Made by a program: the position numbers and the translations under genes
Assembly (NCBI RefSeq): GCF_002251755.1
Contig: NZ_NOXT01000125.1
Coordinates: 1-64,000 of the forward strand
Length of the DNA: 64,000 nt
Direction of reading: 5' to 3'
DNA from: Sandarakinorhabdus cyanobacteriorum
GTDB taxonomy: Bacteria; Pseudomonadota; Alphaproteobacteria; Sphingomonadales; Sphingomonadaceae
In this document: positions 56,234 through 64,000 of the stretch, in pieces
How the letters are laid out: every line of letters begins with the position of its first letter
How positions within the stretch are numbered: the stretch's first letter is position 1
Notes under the pieces: generated by a model
Told to the model about the DNA's origin: nothing
Databases searched by the model: none
What the model saw: the letters and a program-made list of their open reading frames with translations, nothing else

Positions 56234-57390
56234 GCCGCCCGCCTGCGCACGAGGCCGCGCGCCACGTCGCGGGCGGTGGCATCCACCGCCACAACCTCTT
56301 CCAGCGTTTCAACCCGGCCCGATGGCACCATCGCCAATGTCTCCGCCACAATGGCGTCGATATCAAGGAAGCCGGCTTGCCCTTCGATGAACGCCGCCAC
56401 GGCGATTTCGTTGGCGGCGTTCAGGATGCAGGGCGCGCTGCCGCCGGCCCGCATCGCAGCCCAGGCCAGCGCCAGGCAGGGAAAACGTTCGAGATCAGGC
56501 TTCTCGAAGCTCAGTTGCGCCACCGCGGCAAAATCCAGCCGCTGTGCCGGCGTGGCAATCCGCTCCGGCCAGCCCATGGCATAGGCGATGGGGATGCGCA
56601 TGTCCGGGCTGCCGAGCTGGGCCAGCACGCTGCCGTCGTTATACTCCACCATCGAATGAATCACCGATTGCGGGTGGATGATCACACCCAGCTGATCGAC
56701 CGACACCGGGAACAATTGCCCGGCCTCGATCAGCTCCAGCCCCTTGTTCATCAGGGTGGCGCTGTCGATGCTGATCTTGGCGCCCATGCTCCAGGTCGGG
56801 TGTTTGCAGGCATCGGCCACGCTCACCCCGCGCATCGCCTCGCGGCTGCGGCTGCGGAACGGGCCGCCGCTCGCGGTCAGGATCACCCGCTCCACCTGGG
56901 CCGGGTCATCGTGCGGAAACACCTGGAAGATCGCGTTGTGCTCGCTGTCCACCGGCAGCAGCGTGGCGCCATGGGCCTTGGCCGCCGCGGTCACCACCGG
57001 GCCAGCGCAAACAAGGGTCTCCTTGTTGGCAATGCCGATCTGCGCCCCGCGCCGCACGGCGGCCATGGTCGGCGGCAGGCCGGCGGCGCCCACAATGGCG
57101 GTGATCACGATCTCGGCATCACGGGCGGCGGCCTCCACCACCGCCTCCGGCCCGGCGCCGCTTTCGATCCCGCTGCCAGCCAGCGCCTCCTTCAGCGCCT
57201 GCCCCTTGCCGGCATCGGCCACGGCGGCAAAGCGCGCGCCACAGGCCCGGGCGGCCTCAGCCAGCCGCACCACGTCGCTGCCGGCGGTCAACGCCTCCAC
57301 CCGCCAGCGGCCGGGGTTGCGCGCCACCAGATCCAGCGCCTGGCTGCCCACCGAACCGGTGGCGCCCAAAATCGTCAGACTGCGCGTCAT
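56230..57390 (-). CDS. dxr: 1-deoxy-D-xylulose-5-phosphate reductoisomerase
   Basis: Dxr makes methylerythritol phosphate in the MEP isoprenoid pathway using NADPH. The 386-residue product begins MTRSLTILGATGSVGSQALD and has ANKETLVCAG, the metal-binding DSEHNAIFQ, and the substrate loop KHPTWSMGAKISIDSATLMNKGLE. ATG 57390 overlaps the cdsA stop by 4 nt. Confidence 0.96.
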   Translation of the reverse strand: MTRSLTILGATGSVGSQALDLVARNPGRWRVEALTAGSDVVRLAEAARACGARFAAVADAGKGQALKEALAGSGIESGAGPEAVVEAAARDAEIVITAIVGAAGLPPTMAAVRRGAQIGIANKETLVCAGPVVTAAAKAHGATLLPVDSEHNAIFQVFPHDDPAQVERVILTASGGPFRSRSREAMRGVSVADACKHPTWSMGAKISIDSATLMNKGLELIEAGQLFPVSVDQLGVIIHPQSVIHSMVEYNDGSVLAQLGSPDMRIPIAYAMGWPERIATPAQRLDFAAVAQLSFEKPDLERFPCLALAWAAMRAGGSAPCILNAANEIAVAAFIEGQAGFLDIDAIVAETLAMVPSGRVETLEEVVAVDATARDVARGLVRRRAA

Positions 57391-58184
57391 CCCGCCCACC
57401 CTGTCACAGCAAAAATTCCGGCACCGGCCACCGCCACCGGCACCAGGCCATCCAGCCGGTCCATCACCCCGCCATGGCCGGGCAGGATCGTGCCCGAGTC
57501 CTTCACGCCGCAACGGCGCTTCAGCCAGCTTTCATACAGATCACCCAGGATGGACAGGATGGCCAGGGGCACCGCCAGCATCGCCAGCCGCAGTGCACCG
57601 GCCGCCCCGGCATAGCCCGGCCACCACAGCATCAGCAGCAGCGACGCCGCCACCGCGCCCAGCAGGCCGCCGATTGCGCCGCTCCACGTCTTGTTCGGAC
57701 TGATCGCCGGGGCCAGCTTGGGGCCACCAATCGCCCGCCCGGTGAAATAGGCGACGATATCCGCCCCCCACACCACCAGCATCAACAACAAGGTGGCCCA
57801 AATGCCCCAGCCCTGCCCGCGCAGCCAAATGAGCGCGATGCCCGGCAGGCCGCAATACAACAGACCGATCGCCGCCGGCCGCCCGGCCCCACGCGCCAGC
57901 TTGCCAGCCAGGATCATCATCATGCCGGCCGCACCGCCCAGCAGCATCAGGCCTTCGTCCGGCTTTTGCAGCACGGCGGTGATCCACAGCATCAGCGCCA
58001 GCACGGCCAATCCAATGCGGCGCACGATCAGCGGCAGCCGGTGCATGGCTGCCCATTCCGCCCACATCAACAGCACCGCAACGGCCGCCAGCCCGGCAAA
58101 GGCGATGCCGCCGGCCCACAATGCCGCCACGGCGGCGGCCACCAGCGGGATGCCGGTGGCGATGCGTTTGCCCAGTTCGCCCAT
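57387..58184 (-). CDS. cdsA: Phosphatidate cytidylyltransferase
   Basis: CdsA makes CDP-diacylglycerol, the precursor of all phospholipids, in the inner membrane. The 265-residue product has about seven hydrophobic helices and the family signature near its end: GDLYESWLKRRCGVKDSG then PGHGGVMDRLDGL. It overlaps uppS by 1 nt and dxr by 4 nt. Confidence 0.93.
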   Translation of the reverse strand: MGELGKRIATGIPLVAAAVAALWAGGIAFAGLAAVAVLLMWAEWAAMHRLPLIVRRIGLAVLALMLWITAVLQKPDEGLMLLGGAAGMMMILAGKLARGAGRPAAIGLLYCGLPGIALIWLRGQGWGIWATLLLMLVVWGADIVAYFTGRAIGGPKLAPAISPNKTWSGAIGGLLGAVAASLLLMLWWPGYAGAAGALRLAMLAVPLAILSILGDLYESWLKRRCGVKDSGTILPGHGGVMDRLDGLVPVAVAGAGIFAVTGWAG

Positions 58185-58918
58185 CAACGCCCGCCGAACC
58201 GGCGTTCGCGCCGGGCAAATTCGGCCAGCGCCGCGCCCAGCGCCGCGGCATCGAAATCCGGCCACAGCGTCTCGGTCACCAGGAATTCGGCATAGGCCGA
58301 TTGCCAGAGCAGGAAGTTCGACAGGCGCAATTCGCCCGATGTGCGCAGCACGGCATCGGGCAGCGGCCATTGCGCCGTGTCCAGCCGCGCCTCCAGCGCT
58401 TCGGCCGTCACATCGTCGGCGTTCAGGCGGCCGGCGGCCACATCCGCGGCCAGCCCGCGCGCCGCGCGCACCAGTTCATCCTGCCCGCCATAGTTGAGCG
58501 CCATCACCAGCGACAAGCCCTGGTTGCCGGCCGTCCGTTCCCGCGCCCGCTCCAGCAGGGCCACCATATCCGGCTTCAGCGCCCGCCAGTTGCCGATGAA
58601 ATCCAGCCGCACGCCATTGCGGTGCAGATTGTCGATCTCGCTCTGCACATAATGTTTGAGCAACCCCATCAGGTCGCTCACCTCATCGGCCGGGCGCTTC
58701 CAGTTCTCGCTGGAAAAGGCATAGAGGGTGAGGACATCCAGCCCCAGCCCGGGTGCCGCCTCCACCACGCGGCGCACCGCCTCCACCCCGGCGCGATGGC
58801 CGGCGATGCGCGGCAGCCGGCGCGCCTTGGCCCAACGGCCATTGCCATCCATGATGATCGCCAGATGCCGGCAACCACCGGCGCCATCACCAGCCAACGG
58901 GGCGGCGGTAGCACTCAC
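58184..58918 (-). CDS. uppS: Isoprenyl (undecaprenyl diphosphate) synthase
   Basis: This cis-prenyltransferase builds the C55 lipid carrier for peptidoglycan. The 244-residue product has the first signature [10 protein letters not shown] with catalytic Asp24, [10 protein letters not shown], and a C-terminal [21 protein letters not shown]. The start is GTG 58918, overlapping the frr stop (GTGA). Confidence 0.95.
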   Translation of the reverse strand: MSATAAPLAGDGAGGCRHLAIIMDGNGRWAKARRLPRIAGHRAGVEAVRRVVEAAPGLGLDVLTLYAFSSENWKRPADEVSDLMGLLKHYVQSEIDNLHRNGVRLDFIGNWRALKPDMVALLERARERTAGNQGLSLVMALNYGGQDELVRAARGLAADVAAGRLNADDVTAEALEARLDTAQWPLPDAVLRTSGELRLSNFLLWQSAYAEFLVTETLWPDFDAAALGAALAEFARRERRFGGR

Positions 58919-59484
58919 TTGCCAAGGATTTCCTTTTCCTTGGCGGCGGTGGCGGCATCAATGTCCACCATCGCCTTGTCGGTGATCTTCTGCACCTCGG
59001 TTTCCAGGCGCTTCTGCTCGTCCTGGCTGATCTTGCCCTTCTTCTCGGCGGCCTTCAGCGCTTCCATGCCGTCGCGGCGCACGTTGCGGGCGGCGATCTT
59101 GGCCTTTTCGGCATAGCTGCCGGCCAGCTTCACCATCTCCTTGCGGCGCTCTTCCGTCATGTCCGGGATTGGCAGGCGCAGCGTCTGGCCATCGGTGATG
59201 GGGTTGAGGCCCAGGCCAGCCGAGCGGATCGCCTTTTCCACCGGCGTCACATTGGAACGGTCCCACACCTGCACGGCCAGCATGCGCGGTTCCGGCACCG
59301 TCACGTTCGCCACCTGGTTCAAGGGCATCATGGAGCCATAGACCTCCACCTGCACCGTATCCAACAGGCTGGTGTTGGCGCGGCCGGTGCGCAAACTGCC
59401 CAGATCATGCTTCAACGCTTCGATGGCGCCAGCGGTGCGGCGCTCCAGATCGGCCTTGAACGGGCCGGGCTCGAAATCAGCCAT
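58915..59484 (-). CDS. frr: Ribosome recycling factor
   Basis: RRF splits post-termination ribosomes together with EF-G. The 189-residue product has [35 protein letters not shown], and [33 protein letters not shown] 59484 is used; it overlaps the pyrH end by 8 nt. Longer frames into pyrH are rejected. Confidence 0.96.
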   Translation of the reverse strand: MADFEPGPFKADLERRTAGAIEALKHDLGSLRTGRANTSLLDTVQVEVYGSMMPLNQVANVTVPEPRMLAVQVWDRSNVTPVEKAIRSAGLGLNPITDGQTLRLPIPDMTEERRKEMVKLAGSYAEKAKIAARNVRRDGMEALKAAEKKGKISQDEQKRLETEVQKITDKAMVDIDAATAAKEKEILGK

Positions 59485-60211
59485 GTGCTTGTCCTTCCTC
59501 GATTGCGCCAACCGTGGTGGAAACACCCTCGCCGGCCAGCACGCGGGCCAGGTTGCCGGGTTCACGGATGTTGAACACCACGATCGGGATATTGTTGTCA
59601 CGGCACAGCGACACGGCGGCCGCGTCCATCACCTTCAGATTGTCGGCCAGCACCCGGTCATAACCGATGCGGTCAAAACGGGTGGCCGCCGGATTGGTCT
59701 TGGGGTCGCTGTCGTACACGCCGTCAACGCTGGTGCCCTTCAGCAGGGCATCGCACTTCATTTCCGAAGCGCGCAGCGCCGCCCCACTGTCGGTGGTGAA
59801 ATACGGATCACCCACGCCGGCGGCAAAGATCACCACCCGGCCCTTTTCCAGATGCCGTTCAGCCCGGCGCAGGATCACCGGCTCACACACCTTGTTCATT
59901 TCCACGGCCGATTGCACGCGGGTGGAAACGCCAATGGCTTCCAGCGCATCCTGCATGGCCAGCGCGTTCATCACCGTGGCCAGCATGCCCATATAATCGG
60001 CCGTGGTGCGATTCATGCCCTTGGCGGCGCCGGCCATCCCGCGAAAGATGTTGCCGCCGCCGATCACCAGGCAAATCTCGTGCCCGGCATCCTTGGCGGC
60101 CTTCACCTCGCCAGCCACGCGCGCCACGGTGGGCGGATCAATGCCGAACGATTGGTCGCCCATCGCGGCCTCGCCCGAAAGCTTCAACAGGATGCGTTTG
60201 AAACTGGCCAT
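59477..60211 (-). CDS. pyrH: UMP kinase
   Basis: This cytosolic amino-acid-kinase-fold enzyme phosphorylates UMP to UDP. The 244-residue product has [20 protein letters not shown], a [19 protein letters not shown] core, and [13 protein letters not shown]. It is separated from tsf by repeat copy 4 and a terminator, so it may have its own promoter. Confidence 0.96.
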   Translation of the reverse strand: MASFKRILLKLSGEAAMGDQSFGIDPPTVARVAGEVKAAKDAGHEICLVIGGGNIFRGMAGAAKGMNRTTADYMGMLATVMNALAMQDALEAIGVSTRVQSAVEMNKVCEPVILRRAERHLEKGRVVIFAAGVGDPYFTTDSGAALRASEMKCDALLKGTSVDGVYDSDPKTNPAATRFDRIGYDRVLADNLKVMDAAAVSLCRDNNIPIVVFNIREPGNLARVLAGEGVSTTVGAIEEGQAHG

Positions 60212-60310
60212 GGTCCCCCGATAATCCTGCCGTCTTCTGCCGCTAGGTCACTAGCGGCGCTTGGCCGCGCTGCCAAGCGGCGCGCATAGGAAAATGCGTG
60301 CACAATTGGG

Positions 60311-60382
60311 CCCCTCCACCGCCTTCGGCGGTCCCCCTCCCCAAACTTGTTTGGGCAGGTGTCGCCGCAGGCGACGGAGGGG
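60311..60382. repeat. Palindrome-ended intergenic repeat (copy 4)
   Basis: This 72-bp shorter relative between pyrH and tsf keeps one outer arm (CCCCAAACTTGTTTGGGCAG), CCCCTCC/GGAGGGG arms and small GTCGCC/GGCGAC and CCGCCTTCGGCGG hairpins. It seems to lack the second long arm. Confidence 0.75.
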
Positions 60383-60396
60383 CGGGCCAACCGCGC

Positions 60397-60430
60397 AAAA
60401 AAGGCGGGCCAAGGTCACCCCCGGCCCGCC
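60397..60430 (-). terminator. Intrinsic terminator of the rpsB-tsf transcript
   Basis: On the minus strand GGCGGGCC (60430-60423) pairs with GGCCCGCC (60410-60403), followed by six T residues (60402-60397). It lies about 20 bp past the tsf stop. Confidence 0.9.
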
Positions 60431-60450
60431 CCGTTTGTTCAGCGCTGCGA

Positions 60451-61377
60451 TTACAGGCCGGCGGCGGCAGCCACTTCGGCAGCGAAGTCGCTCTGCTGCT
60501 TCTCGATGCCTTCGCCCAGCTGCATGCGCACAAAGCCCTTCAGCGCGATGGCGGTGCCGGCGGCCTTGGCGGCAGCGGCGACGACATCGGCAACCTTGGT
60601 CTTGCCGTCCATCACGAACAGCTGGTTCACCAGGGTCGATTCCTGGGCAAACTTGCGCACGCCGCCTTCGATCATCTTCTCGATGATTTCGGCCGGCTTG
60701 CCGCTGGTGGCAGCCTTTTCGCGGGCGATGGCGCGCTCACGCTCCACCAGGGCCGGGTCCAGGCCGGTTTCGTCCAGCGCCAGCGGGTTGGCGGCGGCGA
60801 CATGCATGGCCAGCTGCTTGGCCAGCGGCTCCAGCACATCAGCCGGCGCAGCCGATTCCAGGCCAACCAGCACGCCGATGCGGCCGATGCCCGGCGCCAC
60901 GGCGTTGTGGACATAGGCGGCAACCGTGCCCTGGCTCACTTCCAGGGTGGCGGTGCGGCGCAGGCTCTGCTGCTCACCGATGGTGGCGATGTTGGCGGTC
61001 AGCTTTTCCGCAACCGTGCCTTCGCCGCCCGGGAACGGCATGGCGGCCAGCGCTTCGGCATCGGCGCCGCTGTCCAGCGCCAGGCCGGTCACGGTGCGCA
61101 CGAACGCCTGGAAAATGTCGTTCTTGGCGACAAAGTCGGTTTCGCTGTTCACTTCGACAGCGGCGCCCTTCGTGCCATTCACGGCCACGCCCACCAAGCC
61201 TTCGGCGGCAGTGCGGCCGGCCTTCTTGGCGGCAGCGGCCAGGCCCTTGGCGCGCAGCCAATCGACGGCGGCTTCCATGTCGCCAGCGGTTTCGGCCAGC
61301 GCCTTCTTGCAATCCATCATGCCCGCGCCGGTCTTGTCGCGCAGGTCCTTCACCATGCTGGCGGTCACTTCAGCCAT
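60451..61377 (-). CDS. tsf: Elongation factor Ts
   Basis: EF-Ts recharges EF-Tu with GTP. The 308-residue product starts [21 protein letters not shown] and has the signature [14 protein letters not shown] lies before the ATG at 61377. It is cotranscribed with rpsB, with a hairpin between the two genes. Confidence 0.97.
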   Translation of the reverse strand: MAEVTASMVKDLRDKTGAGMMDCKKALAETAGDMEAAVDWLRAKGLAAAAKKAGRTAAEGLVGVAVNGTKGAAVEVNSETDFVAKNDIFQAFVRTVTGLALDSGADAEALAAMPFPGGEGTVAEKLTANIATIGEQQSLRRTATLEVSQGTVAAYVHNAVAPGIGRIGVLVGLESAAPADVLEPLAKQLAMHVAAANPLALDETGLDPALVERERAIAREKAATSGKPAEIIEKMIEGGVRKFAQESTLVNQLFVMDGKTKVADVVAAAAKAAGTAIALKGFVRMQLGEGIEKQQSDFAAEVAAAAGL

Positions 61378-61441
61378 GGGATGCTCCTTTCAGGTTGAAC
61401 TGGCGGGCCCATGCCGCGCCAGTGTGTAATCAGTGTGACAA

Positions 61442-61469
61442 GAGGCCGGATGCGCCTGCACCCGGCCTC
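61442..61469 (-). promoter_or_regulatory. Hairpin between rpsB and tsf
   Basis: An eight-pair GAGGCCGG/CCGGCCTC stem with further TGC/GCA pairs inside the loop lies in the 115-bp gap. On the minus strand it is followed by TTGTCA, not a clear U-tract. It may be a weak terminator or an RNA processing site that sets the S2 to EF-Ts ratio. Confidence 0.45.
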
Positions 61470-61492
61470 CCGCGCATTGGGGGATGGAAGCC

Positions 61493-62284
61493 TCAGGCTT
61501 CCGGCTGGGCTTCTTCGGCCACCGGGGCGGCTTCTTCAGCCAGATATTCCACCGGGGCTTCGTCCATCGCGCCCAGGTCCACGCCCATGTCGGCGGCGCG
61601 GCCCTGCTTGGCATCGATCACGGCATCGGCAATGGCGTTGACATAGAGCTGGATGGCCCGGCTGGCGTCGTCATTGCCCGGCACCGGGAAGGCGATGCCG
61701 CTGGGATCGGTGTTGGAATCGAGGATGGCCACAACCGGAATGCCCAGCACATTGGCTTCCTTGACAGCCAGTTCTTCCTTGTTGACGTCGATGATGAAGA
61801 TCACGTCCGGCAGGCCGCCCATGTCGCGGATACCGCCCAGCGAGGCTTCGAACTTGTCGCGCTCGCGGGTCAGCTTCAGCACTTCCTTCTTGGTGAAGCC
61901 GGTGGTGTCGCCCGACAGGGTTTCTTCGAGGCTCTTGTACTTGCGGATCGAGCCCGAGATGGTCTTCCAGTTGGTGAGCATGCCGCCCAGCCAGCGATGG
62001 TTGACATAATGCTGGCCGCAACGACGGGCGGCTTCGGCGATCGGGTCCTGCGCCTGGCGCTTGGTGCCGACAAACAGCACCTTGCCGCCGTGCTGCACGG
62101 TGACGCGCACGAAATCCAGCGCGCGGGCAAACAGCGGCACGGTCTGCGACAGGTCGATGATGTGCACGCCATTGCGGTCACCAAAGATGTACGGCTTCAT
62201 CTTCGGGTTCCAGCGATGGGTCTGGTGACCAAAATGGGCGCCGGCTTCAAGCAGTTGCGCCATGGTGACGACGGGAGCCGCCAT
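61493..62284 (-). CDS. rpsB: 30S ribosomal protein S2
   Basis: The 263-residue S2 protein contains [19 protein letters not shown] and IIDLSQTV near the start and [17 protein letters not shown] later. An acidic tail rich in Glu/Ala/Pro follows the folded part. GGAGGT lies 5-10 nt ahead of ATG 62284. Confidence 0.97.
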   Translation of the reverse strand: MAAPVVTMAQLLEAGAHFGHQTHRWNPKMKPYIFGDRNGVHIIDLSQTVPLFARALDFVRVTVQHGGKVLFVGTKRQAQDPIAEAARRCGQHYVNHRWLGGMLTNWKTISGSIRKYKSLEETLSGDTTGFTKKEVLKLTRERDKFEASLGGIRDMGGLPDVIFIIDVNKEELAVKEANVLGIPVVAILDSNTDPSGIAFPVPGNDDASRAIQLYVNAIADAVIDAKQGRAADMGVDLGAMDEAPVEYLAEEAAPVAEEAQPEA

Positions 62285-62380
62285 AAGTATCTACCTCCGG
62301 TTGGGCCGCCGCGGGGGAGTGGTCGGGAACGGATCCCGGCACCGGATATGTCCCCCCGCGTGGGGTTTTTGGAAGGCGCG

Positions 62381-62409
62381 CCATTAGCGGAGCGCGCGCG
62401 TGGCGTCAA
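62381..62409 (-). promoter_or_regulatory. Candidate rpsB promoter and leader
   Basis: TTGACG (62409-62404), 17 nt and TAATGG (62386-62381) would start transcription near 62375, giving a leader of about 90 nt. That leader includes a CCCCACGCGGGG hairpin near 62352-62363. S2 leaders are often autoregulated, so this may be a control element. Confidence 0.4.
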
Positions 62410-62416
62410 GCCGGCC

Positions 62417-63583
62417 TCAACCCGCCGGCGTCACCTTCAGAAGCTTGCCGTCGGCATCGTCCGTCACCAGGTAAAGCTCGCCGGCCGGGCCTTCCACCAC
62501 GTCGCGGATGCGCTGCTTGCGGTCGGTGAGCAGCCGTTCCTCGCCCACCACCCGGTCATTCTTCAGCACCAGCCGCACCAGCGCCATGGAACGCAGGCCG
62601 CCCACCAGGATATTGCCCTTGTATTCCGGCATGGCCTTGCCGCTATAAAAGACCATGCCCGACGGCGCGATCACCGGATCCCAATAATAGACCGGCTGTT
62701 CCATCCCGGCCTTCTGGGTGGCGTTGTCGCTGATCGGCTTGCCCGAATATTCCTCGCCATAGGTGATGCTTGGCCAGCCATAATCCTTGCCCTTGGCGAT
62801 CAGGTTCAGCTCGTCGCCGCCGGCCGGCCCATGCTCCACCTCCCACACCCGCCCCTTCGCATCCAGCGCCGCGCCTTGCACATTGCGGTTGCCATAGGTC
62901 CAGATTTCCGGCCGGGCGCCGGCCATTTTCACGAACGGATTGTCCTTGGGGATGGATCCATCGCGGTTCAGCCGGACGATCTTGCCGAGCAGGCTGTCCA
63001 GCTTCTGGGCCTGCATGCGGCCCGGCAGGATGGAACGTTCGCCCAACGTGATGATGATGCTGCCATCCTTGGGAAACAGCATGGGGCCGCCATAATGCTG
63101 GGTGGCGTCAAGCGTCGGCATCTGGCGGAAGATCACCTGCACATCGCGCATTTCGGCGCCCACCAGATGCCCACGCGCCACCGCCGTGCCATTGCCGCCC
63201 TCACGCGGCTCGGCATAGCTCCAGTAAATCCAGCCATCGCCCGGATTGGCGAGGCCCAGCATGCCGCCCTGGTTGCGCGCGTCGGTCGCCGGCGTGCCCG
63301 TCACTGGAGTCTTGCTGCCATCGGCCGCCACGATGGTCAGCCGCCCGGCCGCCTTCTCGCTCACCAGGAAGCGCCCGCCCTCCAGCAGCGCGACCGCCCA
63401 AGGCCGGTTGAGCCCGCTGGCCAGTTCCGTCACCTGCAGCTTCGTCTTCGAAACCACCGCCTCGGCCCGGGTCTGGCCGGCAAAGGCCGGGGATTTTTCC
63501 GGCACGTTGGGCGGGCCCTGCGGCACCGGGGCAGCGATGGCGGGGGCCGCAATCAGGGCGGCAAGCAGCAGCGCACGGTTCAT
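62417..63583 (-). CDS. PQQ-dependent sugar dehydrogenase (aldose sugar dehydrogenase type)
   Basis: This 388-residue exported protein (signal peptide ending AIAAP) belongs to the soluble glucose/sorbosone dehydrogenase beta-propeller family. It has LNRPWAVALLEGG, GGMLGLA, a conserved YGNRNVQGAALDAKGRVWEVEHGPAGGDELN stretch with the active-site His analogue, then YYWDPVIAPSGMVFYSG. It needs PQQ in the periplasm; no pqq genes are visible here. Substrate is likely an aldose but unproven. Confidence 0.88.
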   Translation of the reverse strand: MNRALLLAALIAAPAIAAPVPQGPPNVPEKSPAFAGQTRAEAVVSKTKLQVTELASGLNRPWAVALLEGGRFLVSEKAAGRLTIVAADGSKTPVTGTPATDARNQGGMLGLANPGDGWIYWSYAEPREGGNGTAVARGHLVGAEMRDVQVIFRQMPTLDATQHYGGPMLFPKDGSIIITLGERSILPGRMQAQKLDSLLGKIVRLNRDGSIPKDNPFVKMAGARPEIWTYGNRNVQGAALDAKGRVWEVEHGPAGGDELNLIAKGKDYGWPSITYGEEYSGKPISDNATQKAGMEQPVYYWDPVIAPSGMVFYSGKAMPEYKGNILVGGLRSMALVRLVLKNDRVVGEERLLTDRKQRIRDVVEGPAGELYLVTDDADGKLLKVTPAG

Positions 63584-63669
63584 CGTGAATCTCCTTTTGC
63601 GCCGTCTATGCCGCCGCACGTGCGCGCGGGCAATGCCGCCCGCGTCGCAGCCGCCTCACACCGCCCGGG

Positions 63670-64000
63670 TCAAAGCGCCATCCGCGGCCGGCCCATATAA
63701 TCCATCTTGCCCAGCGCCACCCCAGCGTTGCGCAAGATGGCGTAGACCATGGAGGCATGGAAATAGAAATTGGGCTGGCTGAAGCTCAGCAGGAAATCCT
63801 CCGATTTGAAGGGCATCTTGCGCTCACCAAACACGAACAATGTCGTGCCGCCGATGAAACCTTCCATCTCGGCTTCGCTCACGCTGGCCAACGCCTCATC
63901 CGCTTCCCTGAGGGCCGCCGCGAAAGCCGCATAGCTCGCTTCCAGCGGCGCGCCACCGGGGCTGAACTGGCCCACCCGCACCGCCGCAATCGCCCCGGCG
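63670..64000 (-). CDS. DUF1993 family protein (5' end beyond the window)
   Basis: The visible 110 residues match the C-terminal part of DUF1993, including SQPNFYFHASMVYAILRNAGVALGKMDYMG. The family is usually about 170 residues, and the frame remains open to the window edge, so the start lies beyond 64000; an internal ATG/GTG at 63981 is probably not the start. The family is structurally related to DinB-like four-helix proteins; its role is unknown. Confidence 0.8.
   Translation of the reverse strand, partial: AGAIAAVRVGQFSPGGAPLEASYAAFAAALREADEALASVSEAEMEGFIGGTTLFVFGERKMPFKSEDFLLSFSQPNFYFHASMVYAILRNAGVALGKMDYMGRPRMAL

Noticed and set aside
61484-63700. 738-codon plus-strand ORF opposite rpsB and the sugar dehydrogenase
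   Set aside because: Spans two real minus-strand genes and their gap.

Overview
The window looks like a chromosomal segment of a high-GC alphaproteobacterium of the order Sphingomonadales. The evidence is a PEPxxWA-CTERM protein, the argD-argF-hslO and alaC-hom-glpX-recJ gene orders, the DUF883/YqjE/DUF3618 trio, and a bamA-ompH-fabZ cluster without the lipid A genes lpxD and lpxA, as in bacteria that carry glycosphingolipids instead of LPS. Almost all of the sequence is ordinary housekeeping and metabolic DNA with tight gene packing. Many stop/start overlaps are 1 or 4 nt (TGATG, ATGA, GTGA). The only clearly foreign-looking DNA is an AT-rich stub of an AAA ATPase at the extreme left edge.

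Left third (0-24 kb): class I PHA synthase (minus strand), then alaC-hom-glpX-recJ, tRNA-Glu, a storage-lipid pair (alpha/beta hydrolase and WS/DGAT acyltransferase), an ABC1-family kinase, YbaK, an exported LolA-like protein, a BNR/Asp-box repeat protein coupled to a TonB-dependent receptor, the arginine and redox-chaperone run argD-argF-hslO, a PEP-CTERM protein, and queC-queE.

Middle (24-50 kb): a DUF885 metallohydrolase and queF, sseA-metC, a chlorite-dismutase-family protein, prfB with a classical +1 programmed frameshift, PBP1A and AmiC, enolase, an envelope-stress trio, MlaC with a gamma carbonic anhydrase, an acyl-CoA ligase, and L31. A leucine-catabolism set (liuB, liuC, liuD, liuA) follows. 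It is interrupted by a small operon of an XRE regulator with tandem membrane proteins, which has its own palindromic operator. After liuA come mobA, an M20 peptidase and a DMT exporter.

Right third (50.8-64 kb): the conserved minus-strand envelope, isoprenoid and translation block rpsB-tsf-pyrH-frr-uppS-cdsA-dxr-rseP-bamA-ompH-fabZ, preceded by a PQQ-type sugar dehydrogenase and a partial DUF1993 gene.

The most unusual observations are as follows. (1) A probable alanine-responsive transcription attenuator lies in front of alaC: an Ala-rich leader peptide, a mutually exclusive antiterminator, and a terminator with a U-tract. (2) The XRE/membrane-protein operon overlaps its promoter with a 26-bp palindrome, has an almost leaderless start, and contains a second paralogue that is split by a frame change. 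(3) A family of roughly 70-115 bp palindrome-ended intergenic repeats occurs across the window.
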